DNA of 64,000 nucleotides, taken from positions 2,046,001 through 2,110,000 of the forward strand of contig NZ_CP088252.1 of NCBI RefSeq assembly GCF_021117385.1, given 5' to 3'. The notes under the pieces are model-generated. The model did not search any database, had not been told where the DNA came from, and saw only the letters and a list, made by a program, of their open reading frames with translations. Of the stretch, positions 49,661-57,567 are shown piece after piece; within the stretch, counting starts at the first letter, position 1; each line of letters begins with the position of its first letter. The stretch is from Frateuria soli. Its GTDB lineage: Bacteria; Pseudomonadota; Gammaproteobacteria; Xanthomonadales; Rhodanobacteraceae. Position numbers and translations under genes: made by a program.

Positions 49661-50051
49661 GTCACTCCCCGCCCGGGCGCAGGTCGGCCCCGGGATCGCT
49701 CTTGCAGACCGCGTGACCGCCGCCGCACCGTACCGCCCCGGGGCGGCCCGAACTGGCCGCCTCGCGGCTTTGGTCGCTGCAGTACTTCCGCCACCGGGCC
49801 TGGCGGTGCATTGAGGGTGGCCGCAGCGGCAGCCATTGTCGGACATGGCTCGACGCCAGGTGGGGGGCATCGCGGCGCGATGGAAACGAATGCGGCGCAT
49901 CGCGCTTCCTTGCCCTGGCTCAGCCATGGGCCACCGCAAGGGGGGGGGCGGGGAACCGGGTGCCACCCGGCTAGGGAAGCGCGATGCGCCAACGGCACCG
50001 AGATTGCCCGGCCGCACGTGAAGGCACCGGCGAGGAATCGCGCAGCGTCCG
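49661..50051. other. Intergenic region with a long inverted repeat
   Basis: 391 bp between the cupin gene and the convergent yceI-type gene. No supported coding sequence. It holds a 16-bp inverted repeat enclosing a structured interior (listed separately). Confidence 0.6.
49894..49990. repeat. Structured element with 16-bp perfect terminal inverted repeats
   Basis: GGCGCATCGCGCTTCC at 49894-49909 and its exact reverse complement at 49975-49990 enclose 65 bp. The interior has an inner hairpin (CCGGGTG-C-CACCCGG, 49957-49971) and a run of nine G. It resembles a small MITE-like or extragenic palindromic unit. It contains no coding sequence. Confidence 0.7.
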
Positions 50052-50636
50052 TCACTTGTCGCGCAGGGCCTCGACCTGGATGCGCAGCGCGACATGCATG
50101 TCGAAGCCGTAGTCCTTGCCCGCGTCCAGCCCGAATGCGCTGCGATCGAAGCTGCCCCGTGCGTCGGCACCGCAGTACTCGCGCTTGAGCACCGGGTGCG
50201 GGATGCACCTGAAGTGGTCGATGCGCAGATCCACCGGGCGGGTCACCCCGCGCAGCGTCAGGCTGCCCTCGACCCGGGTCGGCGCGCCATCCACGAAACC
50301 CGCCAGCCGTCCCTGGTAGACCGCACGCGGGTGGCGCGCGGCGTCGAGGAAGTCCTTGCCCCTGGCCCAGGTATTGAGCGCGTCCTGGCCAAAATCGATG
50401 CTGTCCAGCGCGATGCTCACCTCCAGGCTGCCGCGGCCGTCCGCCTTGTCCATCTCCACCCACCCCTGGCTGTGGTTGAACTTGCCGCGCCAGGTCGAGA
50501 TGCCCATGTGGTCGGCCTCGAAACTGGGGTAGGTGTGATCCGGGTCGAGCGTGTAGTGCACGGGCGCAGCGGTGGCGGTGCCGGCCAGCAGCAACGCGAC
50601 CGGCAGCAGCCGGGCAAGGCGGGATGGGATGCGCAT
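50052..50636 (-). CDS. YceI-family periplasmic protein
   Basis: A 194-residue protein with signal peptide (to about residue 23, LLLAGTATAA). A lipocalin-like YceI barrel follows, with YTLDPDHTYPSFEADHMG, STWRGKFNHSQGWVEMD and GSLTLRGVTRPVDL. The family binds isoprenoid lipids or amphiphiles and is often linked with respiratory quinone biology. The cytochrome b561 gene that often accompanies it is not here. ATG at 50636 with a GGAG upstream. Confidence 0.93.
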   Translation of the reverse strand: MRIPSRLARLLPVALLLAGTATAAPVHYTLDPDHTYPSFEADHMGISTWRGKFNHSQGWVEMDKADGRGSLEVSIALDSIDFGQDALNTWARGKDFLDAARHPRAVYQGRLAGFVDGAPTRVEGSLTLRGVTRPVDLRIDHFRCIPHPVLKREYCGADARGSFDRSAFGLDAGKDYGFDMHVALRIQVEALRDK

Positions 50637-50820
50637 GGTCTCTCCTTCAGTGGCTGGCGCCCTCGCGCCGACATGGAGCGACGTGCGACGGGCCCGCGAA
50701 TCGACACCCGGCCCGCCCCGTTCGGCGGAGGCGGGTCCATGCAAGTACCTTCCGCGTCAGCTTTTTGCGTGGGAAGCTTGCTGCCATGATGCCTGCGCGG
50801 TCGCCACCTTGGAGTCATCC

Positions 50821-53688
50821 ATGGTCCAGAGCACGCGGCACTCCTCCTGGCCGGTCGGCCAAGGCGAGATGGCCGGGTGCATCCGTCGGCACGACTGGGC
50901 TGCCACCGCGCTGGGACCGATCGCCGGCTGGCCGCCGCACCTGCGCACCGCGGTCGACATCTGCCTGGCTTCCCCGCTGCCGATCGCGATCCTCTGGGGC
51001 GAGCAGAGGCTTCAGCTCTACAACGATGCCTACCGTGCCATCGCGCAGCAACGCCATCCGGCGATCCTGGGGCGACCGGTCCTGGAGAACTGGGCCGAGG
51101 TGCGCGACCTCATCGGCCCCATGCTGGACCGGGTTTTCACCAACGGCGAGCCGAGCGTGGCGGAGAACATGCCGGTGCTGGTGGAAGACACGTCCGGTGT
51201 GCCGGTCGAGCGCGTCTTCGCTTTCACCTTCTCGGCGATCCACGATCGCTACGGCCGGGTGACCGGCGCCTTCCACACCGCCGTGGAAGTCACCGCGCGG
51301 CTGCGCACCGAGCACCACCTGCGCGACGTGCTGAGCGAGGCCGGACTGGGCGCGGGCTTCCGGGCACTGTTCCAGGCGGCGCCGGCGCCCTTGCTGTTGC
51401 TCGCACCGCCGGATTTCCGCGTGGTCGCCGCCAACGATGCACTGCTGCGCGCGAGCGGCAGATCGAGCGAGAGCCTGCTGGGGCGTCCGGGGTTCGATCT
51501 GCTCGCCTCCTGGACGAACCACGCCGAGGTCGAACAGCAGCTGCGCGTGTCGCTGGACCGGGTGCTCAGGCGACGCGTTGCGGACAGCCTGCCGATGGTG
51601 GTGCAGCGCCACCGCTCGCGCCAGCGCGGCCCGCGCTACTGGTCCATCAGCAACACGCCGGTGCTGGATCCTCGCGGACGGGTCGCGCTGGTACTCCACC
51701 GCTGCGAGGACGTGACCGAACTGGTGCGCCTGCACAGCGCGGGCGAGGCGCACGCGCAGCTGGACCGCGACCAGCAGGCACTGCTGGCCCGCCTGCGCGA
51801 GGTGGGCGCGACCAGGCCCGAGGCGACGCCGCAACAAACCCCGTGGCTGTTCACCGCGATGCTCGATTCGATCCCCGACTACATCTACGCCTTCGATCGC
51901 GCGCACCGCTTCGCCTACGTCAACCGCGCCATGCGCCAGCTGTTCGGTCAGGCCGGCGATCCGGTCGGCAGGACCTTCCAGGAGCTGGGTTACCCGTCCA
52001 CGCTGGCGGAGCGACTGGACGGCCATCTCCGGCACATCTTCGACACCGGCGAAACGGTGGAGGACGAACTCTTCTTCACCAGCCCGAACGGTCCCCGCGC
52101 CTACTACCAGTTCGCCTGGGGACCGGTGCGTAGCGAGGGTGGCCGCATCGAGCAGGTCGTGGGCGTGTCGCGCGATACCAGCGAACGCCGCCGCATGGAG
52201 GAACGACTGCGCCAGGGCGAGGCGCGGCAATCGTTCCTGCTGCAGATGGGCGACCGCATCCGTGGGCTGGACGATGCCGCGCGGATCACCAGCGCCATCA
52301 GCGAGATGGTCGGCCGCCACCTGGGCGTGGGCCGCTGCGGCTATGGCGAGGTGACCGATTGCGGACAGTACTTCGTGGTCGAGCGCGACTGGACCGACGG
52401 CCAGATGCCCAGCCTGGCCGGACGCGTGCGACTGGCGGATTTCGGTGCCGCCGTGGTCGACCAGTACCGCGCCGCCCATACCGTCGTGCTGGAAGACACA
52501 CTCGAAGATGCACGCACGCGCGGCAGTGGACAGGCCTATGCCAGGACCGGCCATGTGCGCGCCGGCGTGGGCGTGCCGCTGTCCAAGGGCGGCCGCTTCG
52601 TGGCCGTGTTCTACGTCAACCAGAGCCAGCCGCGGCATTGGCGCGACGAGGAAGTGGCGCTGCTTGGCGAGGTCGCCGAACGCATCTGGGCGGCCGTGGC
52701 GCGCGCCCGCGCCGAGCGCGCGCTGCGCGAGAGCGAGCAGCGCTACCGCGCCCTGTTCGACGCGCTCGACGAAGGATTCTGCCTGCTCGAGCGGGTGGAT
52801 ACCGCACCGGACCAGCCATCGGATTACCGCTATCTGGTCACCAACCCGGCCTTCGCGGCGCATACGGGCATCGACCGGGTGATCGGCAGGACCGTGCGCG
52901 AAGTGTTCCCGGAGGCCTCGGCGTTCTGGTACGACACGTTCGACAGCGTCATCGGCAGCGGCGAGGCCTTCCGCTTCGAACACGGCCTGGTTACCCACGG
53001 CCGGGTGTTCGACGTCTACGCCTGCCGCCTGGACGACGGCACGCACCGGCGCGTGGCGGTGCTGTTCCACGACATCACCGAACGCAAGCGGCACGACCAG
53101 CACCAGCGGCTGTTGCTGAACGAGCTCAACCACCGCGTGAAGAACACGCTGGTGACGGTGCAGTCGATGGCGATGCAGAGTTTCCGTCCCGACGTCGATC
53201 CGGAACTGGCCCGGTTGCAGTTCGAGGGCCGGCTGATGGCGCTGTCGCGTGCGCACGACATCCTCACGCGCGAGAGCTGGAGTCGCGCGCCGCTGGACGG
53301 GATCGTGCGCGAGGCGATCGCGCCGTATCGCGACCTGCACCATGACCGCCTGCACGCCGAGGGACCGCCGGTCTGGCTGCCACCACGCCACGCACTGGCC
53401 TTCGCGATGGTGCTGCACGAGCTGGGCACCAACGCGGTCAAGTACGGCGCCCTTTCCAACCAGGCCGGCCAGGTCGACATCCGCTGGGAGGCGCGCGGCA
53501 GATTGCGCCTGACCTGGACCGAATCCGGCGGGCCGCCGGTACAGCCGCCCACGGCGCGCGGCTTCGGCTCCCGCCTGATCGAGCGCGGCCTGCACCACGA
53601 GATCGGCGGCCGCGTCAGGCTGGAGTTCGCGCCCGGTGGCGTGGCCTGCAGCATCGAAGTGCCCCTGGACGAGCCTGATCGTCTCTGA
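50821..53688 (+). CDS. HWE-family sensor histidine kinase with PAS and GAF domains
   Basis: A 955-residue cytoplasmic sensor with no membrane spans. The N-terminal region (about 15-160) has the DWAATALGPIAGWPPHLRT motif also found in the kinase at 57568. PAS domains follow at about 180-300, 345-465 and 650-770, and a GAF domain at about 480-640. The C-terminal kinase begins NELNHRVKNTLVTVQSMAMQS, the HRxKN phospho-acceptor of HWE kinases, and ends with the ATPase region ELGTNAVKYGAL. HWE kinases often answer to light, redox or general stress through a detached regulator. No response regulator gene is adjacent. ATG at 50821. Confidence 0.88.
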   Translation: MVQSTRHSSWPVGQGEMAGCIRRHDWAATALGPIAGWPPHLRTAVDICLASPLPIAILWGEQRLQLYNDAYRAIAQQRHPAILGRPVLENWAEVRDLIGPMLDRVFTNGEPSVAENMPVLVEDTSGVPVERVFAFTFSAIHDRYGRVTGAFHTAVEVTARLRTEHHLRDVLSEAGLGAGFRALFQAAPAPLLLLAPPDFRVVAANDALLRASGRSSESLLGRPGFDLLASWTNHAEVEQQLRVSLDRVLRRRVADSLPMVVQRHRSRQRGPRYWSISNTPVLDPRGRVALVLHRCEDVTELVRLHSAGEAHAQLDRDQQALLARLREVGATRPEATPQQTPWLFTAMLDSIPDYIYAFDRAHRFAYVNRAMRQLFGQAGDPVGRTFQELGYPSTLAERLDGHLRHIFDTGETVEDELFFTSPNGPRAYYQFAWGPVRSEGGRIEQVVGVSRDTSERRRMEERLRQGEARQSFLLQMGDRIRGLDDAARITSAISEMVGRHLGVGRCGYGEVTDCGQYFVVERDWTDGQMPSLAGRVRLADFGAAVVDQYRAAHTVVLEDTLEDARTRGSGQAYARTGHVRAGVGVPLSKGGRFVAVFYVNQSQPRHWRDEEVALLGEVAERIWAAVARARAERALRESEQRYRALFDALDEGFCLLERVDTAPDQPSDYRYLVTNPAFAAHTGIDRVIGRTVREVFPEASAFWYDTFDSVIGSGEAFRFEHGLVTHGRVFDVYACRLDDGTHRRVAVLFHDITERKRHDQHQRLLLNELNHRVKNTLVTVQSMAMQSFRPDVDPELARLQFEGRLMALSRAHDILTRESWSRAPLDGIVREAIAPYRDLHHDRLHAEGPPVWLPPRHALAFAMVLHELGTNAVKYGALSNQAGQVDIRWEARGRLRLTWTESGGPPVQPPTARGFGSRLIERGLHHEIGGRVRLEFAPGGVACSIEVPLDEPDRL

Positions 53689-53768
53689 GCGGCGCCCCAT
53701 GGCGGCGCCTGCTGTGCGCATGGGCACAGTTGGGTTATCGTGCGGCGGCAGCCCTTGTGCAGGGGAGC

Positions 53769-55982
53769 ATGGTGGTTGACCAAGGCCCGATCACGTTCGG
53801 CTATTACACTGCCGCGCTGGTAGCGACCGCCGGCATCGGGCTCGCTTCGGGCGCGCAGTTCGCGGTCATCGGACTGTGGCGCCGGCGCGAGGCGATCTAT
53901 CTCTCCTACGCTTCGCTTTGCCTGTGCATCGCCACGCTCGCTTTCGCGAATGCTCTGCTGCACACCGCGGGAAGCCTGGCCGTGGCTACCGGCGCGCTGC
54001 GAACGATGATCGGAGCCGCGGCGATTTCGTTCCTGCCTTTCGTGATCTTCATTCGTGCCTATACCGGCGGTCCGCCCCAGCCAAGGCTGCAGCTGGCGGT
54101 GGCCGCGGTGGCCGGTTTCTTCGTCTGGCTCAACCTGGAACTGCCGGGCACCCTGTTCTTTACCCGGCTGGCGCCGGGTACCGGCATCGCCCTGCCCTGG
54201 GGCGAACGGTTGTACGCCGTGGCCGGCGTCGCCTCGACCTGGGGCCTGCTGTTCCACGTGCTGACCTACGTCGCGTTCCTGTGGGCGCTGTCGCGCGCAG
54301 TGAAACAGATGCGCGCGGGCGAGGGCCTGCGTGGCGCGCTGCTGGCGATCTGCCTGCTGTCGCAGTTCGCCGCCCTGCTGTGGGGCGACGTGGTGGTGGA
54401 TGCGCTCGACCATCACTACCCCTACCTGGACGCCTTCTCGTTCCTGCCTTTCGTGCTGCTGATGGGCCTGTCGCTGGCCTCCCAGCTGCACCAGCGCACG
54501 GTACAACTGGAGCAGACCACGCGCCGGCTCGAGGCGGAAGCGCATACCCGCCGCGAGGCCGAATTCAACCTGCGCCACGTCGCTTACCACGACAGCCTCA
54601 CCGGCCTGCCCAACCGGCTGCGCGCACTGGACCACCTGGCCGAGCTGCATGCCGACGCGCTGGCCCGGGGGCAGCATGGCGCCGTGCTGCTGATCGACCT
54701 GGACAACTTCAAGACCATCAACGACGCCCTCGGGCACCCGATCGGCGACCGCATGCTGGAGGCGATCGCCGACCGCCTGCTCGCCGCCGCGCCCACCGAC
54801 GCGTTGCTTGCGCGGCTGGGCGGCGACGAATTCGTGCTCGTGCTCGGCCCGTTGGCGGGCGCGTACCCCGCCATGCAGGCGCAGGCGCAGCAGGTCGCCG
54901 AACGGATGGTTGCGCGCCTGGCCGAGCCGGTGGCGGTGGACAGCCGCGTCCTGGCGGTCGGAGCCAGCGTGGGCGTGGCGTTGTTCCCCGCCGGCGAGGA
55001 AAGCGTGGCCGACCTGTTGCGCCGCGCCGACATCGCCCTCTACCGGGCCAAGGCCGCCGGGCGCAACACCGTGCGCCTGTTTCTCGAACCGATGCAGCAG
55101 GAAGCCGACACGCGGCTGACGCTGGAGCGCGGCTTGCGCACCGCGCTGGAACAGGAGCGCATGCCCACCCAGTTCGCGCTGCACTTCCAGCCGCAGGTCA
55201 ACCGCCGCGGCGAGCTGCTCGGTGCCGAAGCATTGCTGCGCTGGCAGCACCCGCAACTGGGCGAGCTTTCGCCGTCGGCGTTCATTCCGCTGGCGGAGGA
55301 GACCGGCCTGATCCACGCGCTCGGCGCCTGGGTGATCGGGCAGGCCTGCGCGCACATCCGCGCCTGGGATCGCGACGGCGTGGCCTTCGGTGGCCGCCTG
55401 GCGGTGAACGTGAGCGCCTGGCAGCTCAACCATCCGCACTTCGCCGCGCAACTGGAGGCCCAGGTGCATGCGGCCGGCATCGAGCCTTCGCGGCTGGCCC
55501 TGGAGCTGACCGAGAGTGCGCTGCTGCGGGATTTCGACGGCGCGCTGGACACCCTCGACCAGTTGTCCGCGGCGGGCTTTCGCCTGGCGCTGGACGACTT
55601 CGGCACCGGCTATTCGTCGTTGAGCTACCTGCAGCGCCTGCCGCTGGACGTGCTCAAGATCGACCGCGCGTTCGTCAGGGAGCTGGATCCCGACGCCGCC
55701 GACCCGCTGGCCAGCTTCATCGTCGACGTGGCACATCGTCTGGGGATGGCGGCGATCGCCGAGGGCGTGGAAACCGTGCCCCAGCGATTGACGCTGGAAC
55801 GGATCGGCTGCGATGGCATGCAGGGATTCCTGATCTGTCGGCCGCTGGACGAACCCGGCTTTCGCCGCTGGCTGGCCGAACACCAGCAGGCGCGCGCGTT
55901 GCCGCAGGCGCAGCGCAGCTCGCCCGAGGCCCGGGATGCCCGGGATCTCTCGTCCCGCGACAGGAACTCGGCCGGCGACTAG
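53769..55982 (+). CDS. Membrane GGDEF-EAL protein (c-di-GMP synthase/phosphodiesterase)
   Basis: A 737-residue protein. About seven hydrophobic segments fill residues 10-250, a membrane sensor region. A short coiled coil precedes the GGDEF domain (RLGGDEFVLVLG), which keeps the catalytic motif but shows no RxxD inhibitory site. The EAL domain has EALLRWQHP, ELTESALL, and DDFGTGYSSLSYLQRLPLDVLKIDRAFV, with the metal and catalytic residues in place. Both activities are therefore possible. ATG at 53769 is preferred over a TTG upstream. Its stop shares a CTAG with the stop of the convergent cyclase gene. Confidence 0.92.
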   Translation: MVVDQGPITFGYYTAALVATAGIGLASGAQFAVIGLWRRREAIYLSYASLCLCIATLAFANALLHTAGSLAVATGALRTMIGAAAISFLPFVIFIRAYTGGPPQPRLQLAVAAVAGFFVWLNLELPGTLFFTRLAPGTGIALPWGERLYAVAGVASTWGLLFHVLTYVAFLWALSRAVKQMRAGEGLRGALLAICLLSQFAALLWGDVVVDALDHHYPYLDAFSFLPFVLLMGLSLASQLHQRTVQLEQTTRRLEAEAHTRREAEFNLRHVAYHDSLTGLPNRLRALDHLAELHADALARGQHGAVLLIDLDNFKTINDALGHPIGDRMLEAIADRLLAAAPTDALLARLGGDEFVLVLGPLAGAYPAMQAQAQQVAERMVARLAEPVAVDSRVLAVGASVGVALFPAGEESVADLLRRADIALYRAKAAGRNTVRLFLEPMQQEADTRLTLERGLRTALEQERMPTQFALHFQPQVNRRGELLGAEALLRWQHPQLGELSPSAFIPLAEETGLIHALGAWVIGQACAHIRAWDRDGVAFGGRLAVNVSAWQLNHPHFAAQLEAQVHAAGIEPSRLALELTESALLRDFDGALDTLDQLSAAGFRLALDDFGTGYSSLSYLQRLPLDVLKIDRAFVRELDPDAADPLASFIVDVAHRLGMAAIAEGVETVPQRLTLERIGCDGMQGFLICRPLDEPGFRRWLAEHQQARALPQAQRSSPEARDARDLSSRDRNSAGD

Positions 55983-57310
55983 GCCGTGGGTCCGCGGCGG
56001 GAATCCGGCTCCGCGGCCTGTGCCCGCTCCGCATCGACGCCGCCCTGCCCCGTGCGCTCGGACAGCTTGCTGGCGTACATCGCCCGGTCGGCGGCCGCGT
56101 ACAGGCGCGTTTCGTCCTGGCCGTCGTCCGGATAGAGCGCCAGGCCGATACTCGCGCCGATGGACAGCGGCTGGCCCAGGAACTCGGTACCCGTATCGAA
56201 CGCGCGCGCCAGGCGTTCGGCACGCGCCTGCGCGGATGCGCGGTCGTCCACCTCCGGCAGGATCGCTGCGAACTCGTCGCCGCCCAGGCGCGCCAGCGTG
56301 TCGCCCGCGCGTATGCACTGCTGCAGGCGCTGCGCCACGAACTGCAGCAGCACGTCGCCTGCGGCATGGCCATGCGTGTCATTGATCCGCTTGAAGTCGT
56401 CCAGGTCGATGACCAGCATCGCGACGCGCCCGCCGCGCTCGCGCGCGCGCCTGAGCGCGTGTTCCAGCCGTTGCGCGAACACGCGCCGGTTGGGCAGTCC
56501 GGTCAGCGCATCGTGGTGCGAGGCGTGCTCGGCATGCCCGATCTGTTCTTCGAGCAGGGTGAAGATCATGCCGGTGGCGACCAGGAACTTGGGCAGGTTC
56601 CACGCCTCGTCCTGGATGCCCCAGCCGGCCAGCCATGGTTCAAGCGCTGCGGCCACCGGAAACACCGCGGCCCAGGCAACGAAGCTCACCGTGGTGAACG
56701 CCACGCCCACTGACGACCCCGACGCGCTGCGATGGAAGCACAGCGCCACCGCCAGGTAATGCCAGAACAGCATCCAGTAGAGCGCATGCTCGATGGCACC
56801 GCGCCAGACGAAGATGCCCTGCAGCGCATAGATCCCGACCAGCACCGGGACGGACCAGGACGGCTTGCGCCGGTCGCGGCGGAACACCCCGGCGGTCGAG
56901 ACCAGCCCCAGGATGGTGCACGCCAGATAGGCCAGGCGGGCCTGCGAGCCGTAGGCGGCCAGTACGAAGAACGCCACGTCCGGCGCGGCCGCCAGCAGCG
57001 TGATGGCCAGGTCGCGCCACCAGGCCAGGCGCGCATCCGTGCCGGCCCAGATGAAGCTCACGCTGGCCAGCAGCAACATCGACAGCGAAACGGCCAGTGC
57101 CGCGTTCGCCGCCGGTCCGGGGGCAAGGTTGCGCTCGACGAACTGCGCGACGATGTGCACCAGGATCATCGCCCACCCGACCAGCCAGTAGCGCGGGCGC
57201 GCCTGCCCGGTTCGCCGGAGCAGGCCGGCAAATACCAGCACCAGCCCGCCCATGGCGAGAAAATCGGGAACGACGGACAGGTTCAAGCAGATCTCTCCGC
57301 GCCGGAGCAC
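55979..57310 (-). CDS. Membrane diguanylate cyclase
   Basis: A 443-residue protein with about seven hydrophobic segments (residues 12-235) and a C-terminal GGDEF domain. ARLGGDEFAAILPE is intact, and the inhibitory I-site RAGD lies exactly five residues before it, so c-di-GMP synthesis with product inhibition is expected. The start is uncertain: GTG at 57310 gives the full first membrane segment, and an internal ATG at 57253 would cut into it. It is convergent with the GGDEF-EAL gene and upstream of nothing on its strand. Confidence 0.88.
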   Translation of the reverse strand: MLRRGEICLNLSVVPDFLAMGGLVLVFAGLLRRTGQARPRYWLVGWAMILVHIVAQFVERNLAPGPAANAALAVSLSMLLLASVSFIWAGTDARLAWWRDLAITLLAAAPDVAFFVLAAYGSQARLAYLACTILGLVSTAGVFRRDRRKPSWSVPVLVGIYALQGIFVWRGAIEHALYWMLFWHYLAVALCFHRSASGSSVGVAFTTVSFVAWAAVFPVAAALEPWLAGWGIQDEAWNLPKFLVATGMIFTLLEEQIGHAEHASHHDALTGLPNRRVFAQRLEHALRRARERGGRVAMLVIDLDDFKRINDTHGHAAGDVLLQFVAQRLQQCIRAGDTLARLGGDEFAAILPEVDDRASAQARAERLARAFDTGTEFLGQPLSIGASIGLALYPDDGQDETRLYAAADRAMYASKLSERTGQGGVDAERAQAAEPDSRRGPTA

Positions 57311-57567
57311 GGCACGTCTGGCAACAAGGCTCCTGATCGCTTATCGGCCACGTACGGCCGAGCTTGAATCGACCGCGGATCCGGACTCGAACGGCGCGCG
57401 TACCTGCTCAAGTGCCTTCCCGTCCCGACCGGAAGACGGCGAGGAGGAGCTTCTGCGGTTGTTGCCTGGACCTGCCAATGCCGGTCTCCGCGGATCCAGA
57501 CCTGGCGCCGTACCAGGCCACGTCCGACAGCCGCAATGCTGCCGTCTGCCTGGGTGTCGCGCCACGT

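Noticed and set aside
49811-50188. An open frame of 125 codons in the gap before the yceI-type gene
   Set aside because: It spans the inverted-repeat element and runs into the yceI gene antisense, with no ribosome binding site and an Arg/Ala/Pro-rich composition typical of a shadow frame.
57311-57567. A small plus-strand gene between the cyclase and the hybrid kinase genes
   Set aside because: The frame from 57364 is Arg-rich, lacks a ribosome binding site and overlaps the 3' end of the kinase antisense.
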